A DNA stretch of 21,981 nucleotides from an uncultured Actinomycetes bacterium (GTDB lineage: Bacteria; Actinomycetota; Acidimicrobiia; Acidimicrobiales; Ilumatobacteraceae): the NCBI GenBank assembly GCA_903858075.1, contig CAIOHI010000352.1, positions 1-21,981 on the forward strand, written 5' to 3'. The number at the start of each line of letters is the position of its first letter. Within the stretch, counting starts at the first letter, position 1. The position numbers were made by a program, and so were the translations under genes. Below are positions 1-7,680 of this stretch, one piece after another. The notes under the pieces were generated by a model. The model worked only from the letters and a program-made list of their open reading frames with translations. It was not told where the DNA came from and did no database searches.

Positions 1-585
1 AATGACCTCATCTCAGAGTTGACACATGCAGCCATGTCGCACGATGACCCACTTACCGATGCAGAGATGCTCTCAATGTTGGTGCAAATTCTGGTGGGGG
101 GAAACGAAACGACTACTTCTCTCATTACCAACTTGGTATGGCGTTTGTTGCAAGACCGTAGTAGGTGGAACGAGGTGGTGAATAACCCCGATCTCGTCGA
201 TGTTGCTATTGAAGAGAGCCTGCGTTACGACCCTCCGGTGTTGGGCTTGTATCGCACCACCACGTGCCCAGTAACAATGTCAGGTTCAGAAATTCCAAGC
301 GACGAAAAGGTGATGGTGCTTTACGCGTCGGCAAACCGTGACCCCGCTGCATGGGAAGACCCCGATACCTTTCGCCTTGACCGCGACCTGAATCAACTGC
401 GCAGGCATTTGTCTTTCGGATTTGGTTTGCACGTGTGCCCAGGGGCGGCGCTATCGCGCACGGAAACGCGTATTGCTTTGCGAAAACTCATTGAGTTATT
501 TCCAACGCTTGAACTAGACGGAGAACCCGAACGAATTGAAACATTTTTGCTGTGGGGAAAACGCACGTTGCCAGTGAAGTGGTAA
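1..585 (+). CDS. Cytochrome P450, C-terminal part (5' end outside window)
   Basis: This is the last ~194 codons of a bacterial cytochrome P450, a heme monooxygenase that oxidises small hydrophobic substrates with electrons from ferredoxin or a similar partner. The frame is open from the first base, so the TTG at 19 is an internal Leu and not a start. Visible in order are the I-helix oxygen-activation motif (GGNETTT), the K-helix ExxR motif (ESLR within EESLRYDPP), and the heme-binding loop FGFGLHVCPGAA, whose Cys is the axial heme ligand. The length after the I-helix fits a soluble class I bacterial P450 of about 400 residues. The substrate cannot be read from this part; CYP families acting on steroids, terpenes or fatty acids all look like this. 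It ends 17 bases before the convergent dehydrogenase gene. Confidence 0.95.
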   Translation, partial: NDLISELTHAAMSHDDPLTDAEMLSMLVQILVGGNETTTSLITNLVWRLLQDRSRWNEVVNNPDLVDVAIEESLRYDPPVLGLYRTTTCPVTMSGSEIPSDEKVMVLYASANRDPAAWEDPDTFRLDRDLNQLRRHLSFGFGLHVCPGAALSRTETRIALRKLIELFPTLELDGEPERIETFLLWGKRTLPVKW

Positions 586-602
586 CAACTATCTTGCGTG
601 TA

Positions 603-1451
603 CTACCACTGCATGTCGGGTGAATAAACAGCATTTTGGTTGCCCATTGCATTTCCTGCGTCGGCAATAAGTAACTGGCCAGTGAGCGACCTTGCGGCAG
701 GGGAGCATAAAAACAAAATGTGCGCAGCTGTTTCTTCGGGGCTTTGCAAACGTTGAATAGGTGTATCGCGAATGATGGCCTTGGTGTACTCCACGACATC
801 TGGAGAAATATTGGCAACTTCTTTTTCGCGGAACCCTTGAGTATCTACTGGTCCGGGAGCAAGAGCATTAACTGTGACTCCGCGATGAGCGAGGTACAAC
901 GCTGTTGTTTTGGTCATGTTCACTACACCTGCTCGAGCTGCACCAGAGTGCAAAAAGAGCGGAGCACCACGGTCGCCCACTTGGTTGTGAACCACGTTCA
1001 CTATGGAGCCGTCGCCACCAGCAATAAGGTCGGGCACAAACCGGCTGAGCATGTTCCATGTGCCGTGCAGGTTGAGGTCGACCACAGCGCGGAATCCGCG
1101 GTCGGAAATTTCTGACGGGCGCGCAGGAAACTGCCCACCTGCGTTGTTGATGAGAAAATCGAGTTTGGCAAACGACGTCATCACCGTGTTGCGAAGTGAT
1201 TCAACGCTTTCGGTATTGCGAATATCGCATACCTGAGAAATGCACCGAACGCCGAGTGCTTCAATATCGGCATGCGTCGTTGCCAAGTTGTCGGCGTCGC
1301 GTGCGGCTAGGGCAACGTCGGCGCCCAATTGGGCAAAGCCAAGAGCAGTAGCGCGACCGATGCCACGGCCTCCTCCGGTCACGAGAACCGTACGGCCAGT
1401 AAACAGGCCTGGTGCAAAAGTTTCTGCTGCAGAGTGGGGGGTGCTTGTCAT
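603..1451 (-). CDS. SDR family oxidoreductase, PECR (trans-2-enoyl-CoA reductase)-like
   Basis: This is a 282-residue short-chain dehydrogenase/reductase with the Rossmann cofactor motif TGGGRGIG at residues 25-32 and NNAGGQF at 102-108. The NNxGGQF and HSGAARAGV motifs (168-176) and the C-terminal GQLLIADAG recall the peroxisomal trans-2-enoyl-CoA reductase (PECR) branch more than FabG. The usual YxxxK catalytic pair is not visible. The standard position reads HSGAA, and where I recall PECR having YNLTK, this protein has VNMTK (177-181), keeping Lys but not Tyr. It may therefore be an enoyl-CoA reductase-type or divergent enzyme, and the substrate is uncertain. The ATG at 1451 is supported by a -10-like TACTCT seven bases upstream, suggesting a leaderless mRNA. 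It is divergent from the MDR oxidoreductase with only 32 bases between them. Confidence 0.85.
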   Translation of the reverse strand: MTSTPHSAAETFAPGLFTGRTVLVTGGGRGIGRATALGFAQLGADVALAARDADNLATTHADIEALGVRCISQVCDIRNTESVESLRNTVMTSFAKLDFLINNAGGQFPARPSEISDRGFRAVVDLNLHGTWNMLSRFVPDLIAGGDGSIVNVVHNQVGDRGAPLFLHSGAARAGVVNMTKTTALYLAHRGVTVNALAPGPVDTQGFREKEVANISPDVVEYTKAIIRDTPIQRLQSPEETAAHILFLCSPAARSLTGQLLIADAGNAMGNQNAVYSPDMQW

Positions 1452-1458
1452 TCCAACG

Positions 1459-1464
1459 AGAGTA
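1459..1464 (-). promoter_or_regulatory. -10 box for leaderless SDR gene (TACTCT)
   Basis: On the minus strand TACTCT matches TANNNT and lies 7 bases before the ATG at 1451, so transcription would begin at or next to the A of the start codon. No Shine-Dalgarno sequence is present. Confidence 0.6.
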
Positions 1465-1470
1465 GCGAAC

Positions 1471-1476
1471 TACCAT
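1471..1476 (+). promoter_or_regulatory. -10 box for leaderless MDR oxidoreductase gene (TACCAT)
   Basis: TACCAT matches TANNNT and lies 7 bases before the ATG at 1484. No ribosome binding site is present, so a leaderless transcript is likely. It is only 6 bases from the opposing -10 box at 1459-1464. Confidence 0.6.
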
Positions 1477-1483
1477 CGGGTCT

Positions 1484-2482
1484 ATGCGAGCGGTGATATG
1501 TAAAGAACTAGGACCACTGGAAAATTTGTCACTAGAAGAGGTTCCAACACCTCCTCTTTTGAATGGAAATGTTCGTTTGAGAGTGTTGGCTAGCGGCGTG
1601 AACTATGTCGATGGGCTTCTGATACAGGGGAAGTATCAAATAAAGCCGCCCACCCCATTTATTCCGGGCATGGAAGTGGTGGGAGAAGTGATTGAGTGTT
1701 CAGACGATGTTTCTGCGGAGCTTTTGGGTAAGCGCGTTTTGGCCAACGTTGGCTTTGGGGGTTTTGCAACAGAGGCAGTAGTTCGCGCAGATCGCGTCAT
1801 CAATATTCCCGACACGCTGTCTACAGGTCAGGCTGCAAGTTTTTTGCAGAGTTATCTCACTGGTTGGTTTGCTCTCACACGACGAGCACATATCAGCGTC
1901 GAGTCGAGTGCAAAAAAAGAACAATGGATGTTGGTGTTGGGTGCGGGCAGTGGGGTTGGTCTTGCCGCTGTCGACATTGGCACTGCTCTCGGATTGCGGG
2001 TCATTGCTGCAGCCTCGTCGCAGGAAAAACGTGACCTTGCTCTTGCGAGGGGTGCAAGTGCAGTGGTCGACTCTTCGAGTGAAGACGTGAAAGAACGGGC
2101 GAAAGAAATTTCGGGTGGCGGAGTCGATGTGCTCTACGACCCAGTAGGCGGTTCTCTTGGCGAAACCTGTTTGCGGGCGCTTGGCGAAGATGGCCAGTAT
2201 CTGGTCATCGGGTTCGTTGGCGGAATCCCACAGTTGCCGGCCAACCAGGTGCTTCTGCGCAACCGAAGAGTCATTGGTGTCGATTGGGGGGCATGGGCGG
2301 GTCGTCATCCGCAAGAAAATGCTCAGTTGCTCGAAGAGGTGTTGGCCAAAATTGCCACGAATGATTTATGCCCAGTGGAACCACAGGTGTATTCACTGAG
2401 CGAGGCTGCCGTAGCCCTCAAAGATCTAGAGGAAAGGCGAGTGGCGGGCAAGGTGGTACTCGTTGCCGACGAAGTGAAATAG
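1484..2482 (+). CDS. Zinc-independent MDR oxidoreductase, NADPH:quinone oxidoreductase-like
   Basis: This 332-residue medium-chain dehydrogenase/reductase resembles the quinone oxidoreductase (QOR/zeta-crystallin) group. The N-terminal catalytic domain carries NYVDGLLIQGKY (40-51) and the FIPGMEVVGEV segment (59-69) typical of QOR. The Rossmann domain has VLGAGSGVGLAAV (151-163), followed by DPVGG (within DVLYDPVGG), and the C-terminus has the ERRVAGKVVL strand. The Cys/His zinc ligands of alcohol dehydrogenases are absent, as expected for QOR-like enzymes. It probably reduces quinones or enoyl/enone compounds with NADPH in the cytosol; the natural substrate is not determined. It is followed after 13 bases by an LLM oxidoreductase that appears to have its own promoter. 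Confidence 0.88.
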   Translation: MRAVICKELGPLENLSLEEVPTPPLLNGNVRLRVLASGVNYVDGLLIQGKYQIKPPTPFIPGMEVVGEVIECSDDVSAELLGKRVLANVGFGGFATEAVVRADRVINIPDTLSTGQAASFLQSYLTGWFALTRRAHISVESSAKKEQWMLVLGAGSGVGLAAVDIGTALGLRVIAAASSQEKRDLALARGASAVVDSSSEDVKERAKEISGGGVDVLYDPVGGSLGETCLRALGEDGQYLVIGFVGGIPQLPANQVLLRNRRVIGVDWGAWAGRHPQENAQLLEEVLAKIATNDLCPVEPQVYSLSEAAVALKDLEERRVAGKVVLVADEVK

Positions 2483-2483
2483 G

Positions 2484-2489
2484 TAGTCT
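2484..2489 (+). promoter_or_regulatory. -10 box for leaderless LLM oxidoreductase gene (TAGTCT)
   Basis: TAGTCT matches TANNNT and starts one base after the stop of the preceding gene. It is 6 bases upstream of the ATG at 2496, giving a leaderless start and an internal promoter for the downstream genes. Confidence 0.55.
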
Positions 2490-2495
2490 GAGTGC

Positions 2496-3428
2496 ATGGC
2501 TACTCTTAAACCTTTCAAATTCGGCGCAAAAGCAAAGACCGCAGGCAGCGGTAAAGAATGGGCAGATATTGCCAGGCAAGCAGAAGACCTTGGTTATGTC
2601 TCATTGCAAATGGACGATCACTACACCAAGCAATTCGCACCTGTACCTGCCCTCATGGCAGCCGCAGCGGCAACAAAGACATTGCAGGTAGGAACACTGG
2701 TTGCAGGAAATGACTTCCGTAACCCAGTCGTGTTCGCCAAAGAAGCAGCAACAATTGACCTGTTGTCTGATGGCCGTTTCATGATGGGTTTGGGTGCTGG
2801 CTGGATGAAAGAGGACTACACCATCACCGGTATCACTCAAGACGATGCAATGACACGTATTGAGCGTTTGGAAGAAGCAATCACAGTGATGCGCGGTTTG
2901 TGGGGCGCAGGTCCTTTCTCGCACGAAGGACGCTTCTACAGTGTCTCTGAAATTGATGCAATGCCAAAGCCCATCTCGAATATCCCCATCACTGTTGGTG
3001 GTGGCGGTCCAAAGTTGCTTGCCATGGCCGCACGCAAGGCTGACGTCATTGGCATTAACCCGAAAATTGTTGGCCGTTCCATTAACCCTCGTTCTATGGC
3101 TACAGCGGCAGCAGACGTCGTGGACGAAAAGATTGGTTATGTAAAAGCTGCTGCAGGCGATCGTTTCGACCAGTTGGAATTGCAGTTGCAAGTTTTTGCA
3201 ACAGTTGTCACCGACGACCCAATGTCGGTTGCTGAGAAAATGGCACCAATGTTCGGTTTGCCACCAGAAGTGGTCTTGCAGGCCCCGTACTTCCAAATTG
3301 GAAGCGTTGAGCAAATTATCGACAACATCACAATGCTGCGCGAGCGCTGGGGCATCACCTACATCGCATTCCAGCAAGATGCCACGGCGGCAATGGCTCC
3401 TGTTGTTGCTGCGCTCGCTGGTAAATAG
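2496..3428 (+). CDS. LLM class F420-dependent oxidoreductase
   Basis: This 310-residue protein belongs to the luciferase-like monooxygenase fold as used by actinobacterial F420-dependent oxidoreductases, and resembles the TIGR03621-type subfamily. Visible features are an N-terminal first strand (KPFKFGAKAK), a DDHYTKQFAPVPALMAAA segment near residue 40-57, the family signature DLLSDGRFMMGLGAGWMKEDY (about residues 89-109), and IPITVGGGGPKLLAMAARKAD further on, where the cofactor phosphate would bind. Enzymes of this type transfer hydride between F420H2 and a small organic substrate; the substrate here is unknown, and FMN use cannot be excluded. It sits between the MDR oxidoreductase and the aminotransferase and may be co-transcribed with the latter. 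Confidence 0.9.
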   Translation: MATLKPFKFGAKAKTAGSGKEWADIARQAEDLGYVSLQMDDHYTKQFAPVPALMAAAAATKTLQVGTLVAGNDFRNPVVFAKEAATIDLLSDGRFMMGLGAGWMKEDYTITGITQDDAMTRIERLEEAITVMRGLWGAGPFSHEGRFYSVSEIDAMPKPISNIPITVGGGGPKLLAMAARKADVIGINPKIVGRSINPRSMATAAADVVDEKIGYVKAAAGDRFDQLELQLQVFATVVTDDPMSVAEKMAPMFGLPPEVVLQAPYFQIGSVEQIIDNITMLRERWGITYIAFQQDATAAMAPVVAALAGK

Positions 3429-3446
3429 AACCCAGACGCCATAGTT

Positions 3447-4628
3447 GTGAACGTTGTGCCGCCATCTGCTGTTGCATCGCGGTTGCGGCCATTTGGAACC
3501 ACAATCTTCGCCGAGATGTCTGCGCTTGCAGTTGAACTTGGTGCGGTCAACTTAGGTCAAGGCTTTCCCGATTCCGATGGGCCACGAGAAGTTCTTGATA
3601 TCGCTATTGACTCTATTAACGCGGGTTTAAACCAGTATCCACCCGGAAATGGAATGCAGGTATTGCGAGAAGCGATAGTTCAGCACCAAATTCGGTTTTA
3701 CGGGGTTTCGTACAATTGCGATACAGAAGTGTTGGTAACCGCAGGGGCAACTGAGGCAATAGCCGGAGCCCTACTTGGGCTGTTAGAGCCAGGTGATGAA
3801 GTGGTTCTTTTTGAACCGATGTACGACAGCTACCAAGCATGCATTGCATTGGCCGGGGCAGTATCGGTGCCAATTTTGCTTGAGCCACCTTCGTATCGGC
3901 CAAATATGGCGGCGCTGGAGTCTGCAATTACGGAACGTACAAAGATACTGCTCATTAATTCTCCGCATAACCCAACTGGAATGTTGCTCACGCGAGAAGA
4001 GCAAGAGCAAATTGTTCGCATTGCTGAGCAAAACAACTTGGTAATTATCTCCGATGAAGTTTATGAGCATCTCGTGTTCGACGGACAACATCACACATCG
4101 ATCGCTGAAATACCAAAAGCACGAGAGCGCTCTATTGTCATTTCAAGTGGTGGTAAAACTTTTAGCACAACAGGTTGGAAGGTGGGTTGGGCAGTGGGTC
4201 CTGCACATCTCATTGCGGCAGTACGTTCCGCAAAACAATTTCTCACATATGTAAATGCGGCTCCATTCCAACCAGCCATTGCGCATGGACTCACCATGCC
4301 CGATGAGTTTTTCGAGAGTCTGGGAAAGAATTTAGAAGATCGTCGTAATCAATTGTGTGATGTACTTTCGGAATCGGGATTCGAATATTTTTCTCCTGAG
4401 GCAACGTACTTTGTTACTGCAGATATTCGTTCAATGCAGCCAAACGGAGACGGACGCGAGTTCTGCCATCGACTTGCGCATGAAGCCGGTGTCGTAGCAA
4501 TACCAAATGTCGCTTTCTATACGCCACAAAATGCGCACCACGGCAGGCACCTCGTTCGTTTTGCCTTTTGCAAGCAGGAAAGTGTTATCACCGAGGCAGC
4601 AAAACGTCTGCGAAACTGGTCTCTGTGA
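3447..4628 (+). CDS. PLP-dependent aminotransferase, class I/II (methionine/glutamine transaminase-like)
   Basis: This 393-residue fold-type I aminotransferase transfers an amino group to a 2-oxo acid using PLP. Landmarks are NLGQGFPD (35-42), Y64 with PPGNGM, NSPHNPTG (171-178, with the PLP-contacting Asn175), SDEVYEHL (202-209, Asp203 and Tyr206), and SSGGKTFSTTGWKVGW (233-248) with Lys237 as the PLP Schiff-base lysine. The profile resembles YbdL/kynurenine aminotransferase-glutamine transaminase K enzymes. The downstream omega-amidase overlaps its stop by four bases (GTGA), which strongly suggests it uses glutamine or asparagine as amino donor, the amidase then removing the 2-oxoglutaramate or 2-oxosuccinamate. 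The start is GTG 3447; GTG 3456 is an equally possible start, and no clear -10 box or Shine-Dalgarno decides between them. Confidence 0.9.
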   Translation: MNVVPPSAVASRLRPFGTTIFAEMSALAVELGAVNLGQGFPDSDGPREVLDIAIDSINAGLNQYPPGNGMQVLREAIVQHQIRFYGVSYNCDTEVLVTAGATEAIAGALLGLLEPGDEVVLFEPMYDSYQACIALAGAVSVPILLEPPSYRPNMAALESAITERTKILLINSPHNPTGMLLTREEQEQIVRIAEQNNLVIISDEVYEHLVFDGQHHTSIAEIPKARERSIVISSGGKTFSTTGWKVGWAVGPAHLIAAVRSAKQFLTYVNAAPFQPAIAHGLTMPDEFFESLGKNLEDRRNQLCDVLSESGFEYFSPEATYFVTADIRSMQPNGDGREFCHRLAHEAGVVAIPNVAFYTPQNAHHGRHLVRFAFCKQESVITEAAKRLRNWSL

Positions 4629-5392
4629 GAATCGCCGCAATTCAACACGACATTCAGTGGCTCAATCGAGAAGCCAATTTTCTACATCTTGAATCACTTA
4701 TTGCTTCAGCTGCACAAGGCGGAGCCCGACTTGTTGTATTGAGTGAAATGTTTTCTACAGGTTTCGCCATGGGTGAAAAATGGATAAATGAATTACCCGA
4801 ACCGTTCAATGGTCCGAGCTCGCAGTTCTTGCAGAACATGGCGCAGAAGTTTGACGTATGGATTGGAGGAACGTGTGCAGAATTACCCGAAACCAATGAC
4901 GCGCTACCAGGAAACACCTTTATCATTTCCTCGCCGAAAGGCGACCTCACGCGTTATGTGAAAATTCATCCTTTTACTTACAGTGGGGAAGATAAGTGGT
5001 TCCGTGCCGGTTCAAACATCGTGACTCTCGATGTTGAGGGTGTTCGTGTGTCGCTCTTTGTGTGTTACGACTTGCGGTTTGTTGAAGAGTTTTGGAATTG
5101 TGCACAACAGACCGATGTTTATTTGGTGCCGGCGAATTGGCCCGATAGTCGTCGTGAGCATTGGCTAGCACTATTGCAGGCGCGCGCAATTGAGAACCAG
5201 GCCTATGTAGTGGGGGTTAATCGTGTTGGCACAGGGGGATCTTTGGTCTACTCAGGAGACAGTCGAATATTTGGACCACTCGGCGAACCACTTGCGGCTG
5301 GAGATGACACAGAAGAAATTCTCTTTGCAGAGGTAACGCAAGAGCACGTGGCAAAAACTCGCTTGAGCTTCCCCTTTATGAAAGATCGTTAA
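4625..5392 (+). CDS. Omega-amidase, nitrilase superfamily (YafV/MtnU/Nit2-like)
   Basis: This 255-residue carbon-nitrogen hydrolase has the nitrilase catalytic triad Glu41 (VVLSEMF), Lys113 (VKIHPF) and Cys147 (VCYDLRF). The CYDLRFVEEFW and NWPDSRREHW segments match the YafV/Nit2 omega-amidase branch, which hydrolyses 2-oxoglutaramate or 2-oxosuccinamate to ammonia and the dicarboxylate. The start is GTG 4625, giving the standard MRIAAIQHD N-terminus. A longer frame from a TTG at 4568 is rejected because its first residues belong to the aminotransferase reading region and have no family counterpart. The GTGA overlap with the aminotransferase stop implies translational coupling. Together the pair would make glutamine-dependent transamination irreversible, as in methionine salvage or the glutaminase II pathway. 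Its stop interlocks with that of the opposing GGDEF-EAL gene. Confidence 0.9.
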   Translation: MRIAAIQHDIQWLNREANFLHLESLIASAAQGGARLVVLSEMFSTGFAMGEKWINELPEPFNGPSSQFLQNMAQKFDVWIGGTCAELPETNDALPGNTFIISSPKGDLTRYVKIHPFTYSGEDKWFRAGSNIVTLDVEGVRVSLFVCYDLRFVEEFWNCAQQTDVYLVPANWPDSRREHWLALLQARAIENQAYVVGVNRVGTGGSLVYSGDSRIFGPLGEPLAAGDDTEEILFAEVTQEHVAKTRLSFPFMKDR

Positions 5393-7662
5393 TCAGAATA
5401 TTTTGGCCACTGCGAAAACTTGTCTAAGGAAATGACAGTGTTGCGCATTTGCTCTGGGGCGACAGGGTGCGAAATGAGGTAGCCCTGCGCCTTTGCGCAA
5501 CGTAGATCAACAAGCGCCTGTAACTGTCTGTCAGTTTCTACGCCTTCGGCGACAGTGTCGAGACCAAGCGCTTCGCTCATTGCCAAAATGGTTTTTACAA
5601 TTGACCGAGCGCTCACATCGTCGGCAATGCCGCTAATGAAAGATCTATCTATTTTCAGCCGTTGAATAGGGAAACTTTGCAGAAGCGACAGCGAAGAGTA
5701 TCCGGTACCAAAATCGTCGATGGCAACCCGCACACCAAGAGTGTTCAACCGGCGCAGAGCGGCAAGGGCCTGTTCGGGCTCGGTAATCATGATGCTTTCA
5801 GTCATCTCAAGCCACAGTTGTTGCGGCTGTACACGCGCTCGAGTAAGGGCCTCGCTCACTACTGAGACGAAGTGCGGATCATGAAGTTGTCGCGGCGACA
5901 CATTGACAGACATAGATGCGGTTTCAGGGCAAATGCCAGCATCAATCCAACTACGCAAGTGTGTCAGCGCCTCAATAAGCGCCCAGGCCCCTATGGGCAC
6001 AATGATGCCAGTTTCCTCAGCAATAGGAATGAATTGTGCTGGAGAACTGGTGGACCCGTCTTCTCGTTCCCAACGCATGAGAGCCTCAAAGCCAAGAACA
6101 TCTCCTAATTGCAGGTCAATAATGGGCTGATAAACAAGCGTGAGTTCTTGTCGTTCCAGTGCCCTATAGAGCGCTGTTTCTAAAGTGAGTCTTTCTGTTG
6201 CTCTCTCAAGCATTGATGCATCAAATAATGCAATGCAGTTACGTCCTGCGTCTTTTGCCCTGTACATCGCAGCGTCGGCATGGCGCAAGAGTTCTTCGGG
6301 CGAAGGGGATTCAGCCGCGTTTGAACATGCCACCCCAATACTTGCCGAAACAAAGACGTCTCCTTGTTTAAGCGCCAGGGGCTCACGGAAACATTCAAGA
6401 ATTCGTTCGGCGGTTTTCATGGCCTCAATGTCGCCAATGCTGTTTGGCTCTAAAACAACAAATTCGTCACCACTGATGCGCCCGACTATTGCCGATGGTG
6501 GAACGGCATTTGTGAGTCGCTGCGCAACGGCCACCAAAACATCGTCTCCGGCACTGTGGCCAAGTGAGTCGTTAATGTTTTTAAAACGGTCGACGTCAAT
6601 GAAATGGACCGCCGGAACTTTGCCGGTTCGCCAAGCACTGTCGACGGCCTCTTCAATGTGTTTCAACATGAGTGAACGGTTAGGGAGAAGTGTGAGTGCA
6701 TCGGTTTGTGCGGTTTTGACGAGCACCGCTTGTGTGCGGGCGTTGGTGCGAACTGCTTGTATTACTCGTGCTGTCACCGACGCAGCGAGCACGAATAAAG
6801 ATATTGCACGGATGACACGGTCGACCTGATTACGCGGATCAAAAAGGGCAACCGTGATGAGTGGCACTACGAGCGCAGTTGTGGTGAGAACTAGTCGGCC
6901 GAGCAAAGGCTGACGTTGACGTGTGGTGCTGCGATGAGTGAGGCTGCGTACTGAAGGATGCAAGAAGGTTGCAGACGCTAAAAAGAGACTCATGACGTAA
7001 GGGGCGTTGAGCAATCGGTCAGAAACACTTGCATGGCCAGATTTGTCGAAGGCAAATAGGAAGTCACCAAGCAGCGACAGCGAAATGGCACCAAAAAGTA
7101 ACCAAATAGATGGTGTGCGGTTTGCTTCGCTAAAGAGTAACGAGACGAGGAGGAAGAGAACGATTGTGCTTGTAGCTAGAGTGATGCCACGTAACGCACT
7201 GATGACCGTTGGTTCTCCCGCAATGTTGAGCGACGGTTGTAGTAGCCCAATCCAGATGAGCAGCCAAGCTCCTAATGCAACAACCAATGCATCTCCGAGG
7301 GAGTTGAGAACTGCTGTTCCGTTACGCCTGAGTGTGACGAGGAGCAGCGCGCTTGCAAGGAGTATCTGCACTACAAGGAAAAATGATTCCGACACAATGC
7401 GCAATGTCTCGTCGGGGAGTGAACTGTCGGCAAGCGTTTGTCCTGCGACGGTGAACAGAGACACTCCCAAGATGACGAGCCATGTCCTGGGGTCGGGTCG
7501 ATGAGCGAAAAACCCAATGACGACGCAAACGGCCAACTGGGTAGCGGCAATGAAATAGAAGGTGTTCCCTACGGTTGTTGAGGGAGTCAACATATTGACA
7601 AGCCCGAGAACCACGCCCACAGCCCCTATGAGCCATGCCAATTGAGAAAAGCTTTTACGCAC
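5389..7662 (-). CDS. Membrane-anchored bifunctional diguanylate cyclase/phosphodiesterase (GGDEF-EAL)
   Basis: This 757-residue c-di-GMP turnover protein has about residues 1-305 forming a hydrophobic region of roughly 8-10 predicted membrane segments, with no known sensory fold that I can name. The GGDEF domain follows (about 315-480) with DVDRFKNIND (356-365) and the active-site variant SGDEF (397-401). No RxxD inhibitory site is seen at its usual place upstream of it. The EAL domain (about 495-740) keeps the key motifs: EAL in GFEALMRW (524-531), NVSPRQL, EMTES, DDFGTGYSSL (649-658), KIDRSFI (670-676), AEGVET (705-710) and QGYL. Phosphodiesterase activity is therefore likely and cyclase activity plausible. 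The start is GTG 7662; a -10-like TAGCCT lies nine bases upstream. It is convergent with the omega-amidase, the two stop codons sharing TTAA. Confidence 0.95.
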   Translation of the reverse strand: MRKSFSQLAWLIGAVGVVLGLVNMLTPSTTVGNTFYFIAATQLAVCVVIGFFAHRPDPRTWLVILGVSLFTVAGQTLADSSLPDETLRIVSESFFLVVQILLASALLLVTLRRNGTAVLNSLGDALVVALGAWLLIWIGLLQPSLNIAGEPTVISALRGITLATSTIVLFLLVSLLFSEANRTPSIWLLFGAISLSLLGDFLFAFDKSGHASVSDRLLNAPYVMSLFLASATFLHPSVRSLTHRSTTRQRQPLLGRLVLTTTALVVPLITVALFDPRNQVDRVIRAISLFVLAASVTARVIQAVRTNARTQAVLVKTAQTDALTLLPNRSLMLKHIEEAVDSAWRTGKVPAVHFIDVDRFKNINDSLGHSAGDDVLVAVAQRLTNAVPPSAIVGRISGDEFVVLEPNSIGDIEAMKTAERILECFREPLALKQGDVFVSASIGVACSNAAESPSPEELLRHADAAMYRAKDAGRNCIALFDASMLERATERLTLETALYRALERQELTLVYQPIIDLQLGDVLGFEALMRWEREDGSTSSPAQFIPIAEETGIIVPIGAWALIEALTHLRSWIDAGICPETASMSVNVSPRQLHDPHFVSVVSEALTRARVQPQQLWLEMTESIMITEPEQALAALRRLNTLGVRVAIDDFGTGYSSLSLLQSFPIQRLKIDRSFISGIADDVSARSIVKTILAMSEALGLDTVAEGVETDRQLQALVDLRCAKAQGYLISHPVAPEQMRNTVISLDKFSQWPKYSD

Positions 7663-7671
7663 TGGATTTTC

Positions 7672-7677
7672 AGGCTA
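7672..7677 (-). promoter_or_regulatory. Possible -10 box for the GGDEF-EAL gene (TAGCCT)
   Basis: TAGCCT on the minus strand fits TANNNT, nine bases before the GTG at 7662. Transcription would start within a few bases of, or at, the start codon. The spacing is longer than at the other leaderless genes here, so this is less certain. Confidence 0.35.
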
Positions 7678-7680
7678 CAC

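Noticed and set aside
1700..2314. 204-codon open frame antisense to the quinone oxidoreductase-like gene
   Set aside because: No motif and no start signal, and the opposite strand encodes a conserved MDR fold.
2601..3377. 258-codon open frame antisense to the LLM oxidoreductase
   Set aside because: Its composition is Cys/His-rich without any domain, and it lies wholly opposite a strongly supported gene. It is a shadow frame.
6185..6829. 214-codon open frame antisense to the GGDEF-EAL gene
   Set aside because: It is Ser/Ala/Thr-rich without recognisable motifs and lies opposite conserved catalytic domains, so it is not a gene.
7642..7680. TTG start extending the unknown protein by 13 codons
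   Set aside because: It would overlap the start of the divergent GGDEF-EAL gene, and ATG 7681 is the better start. Not fully excluded.
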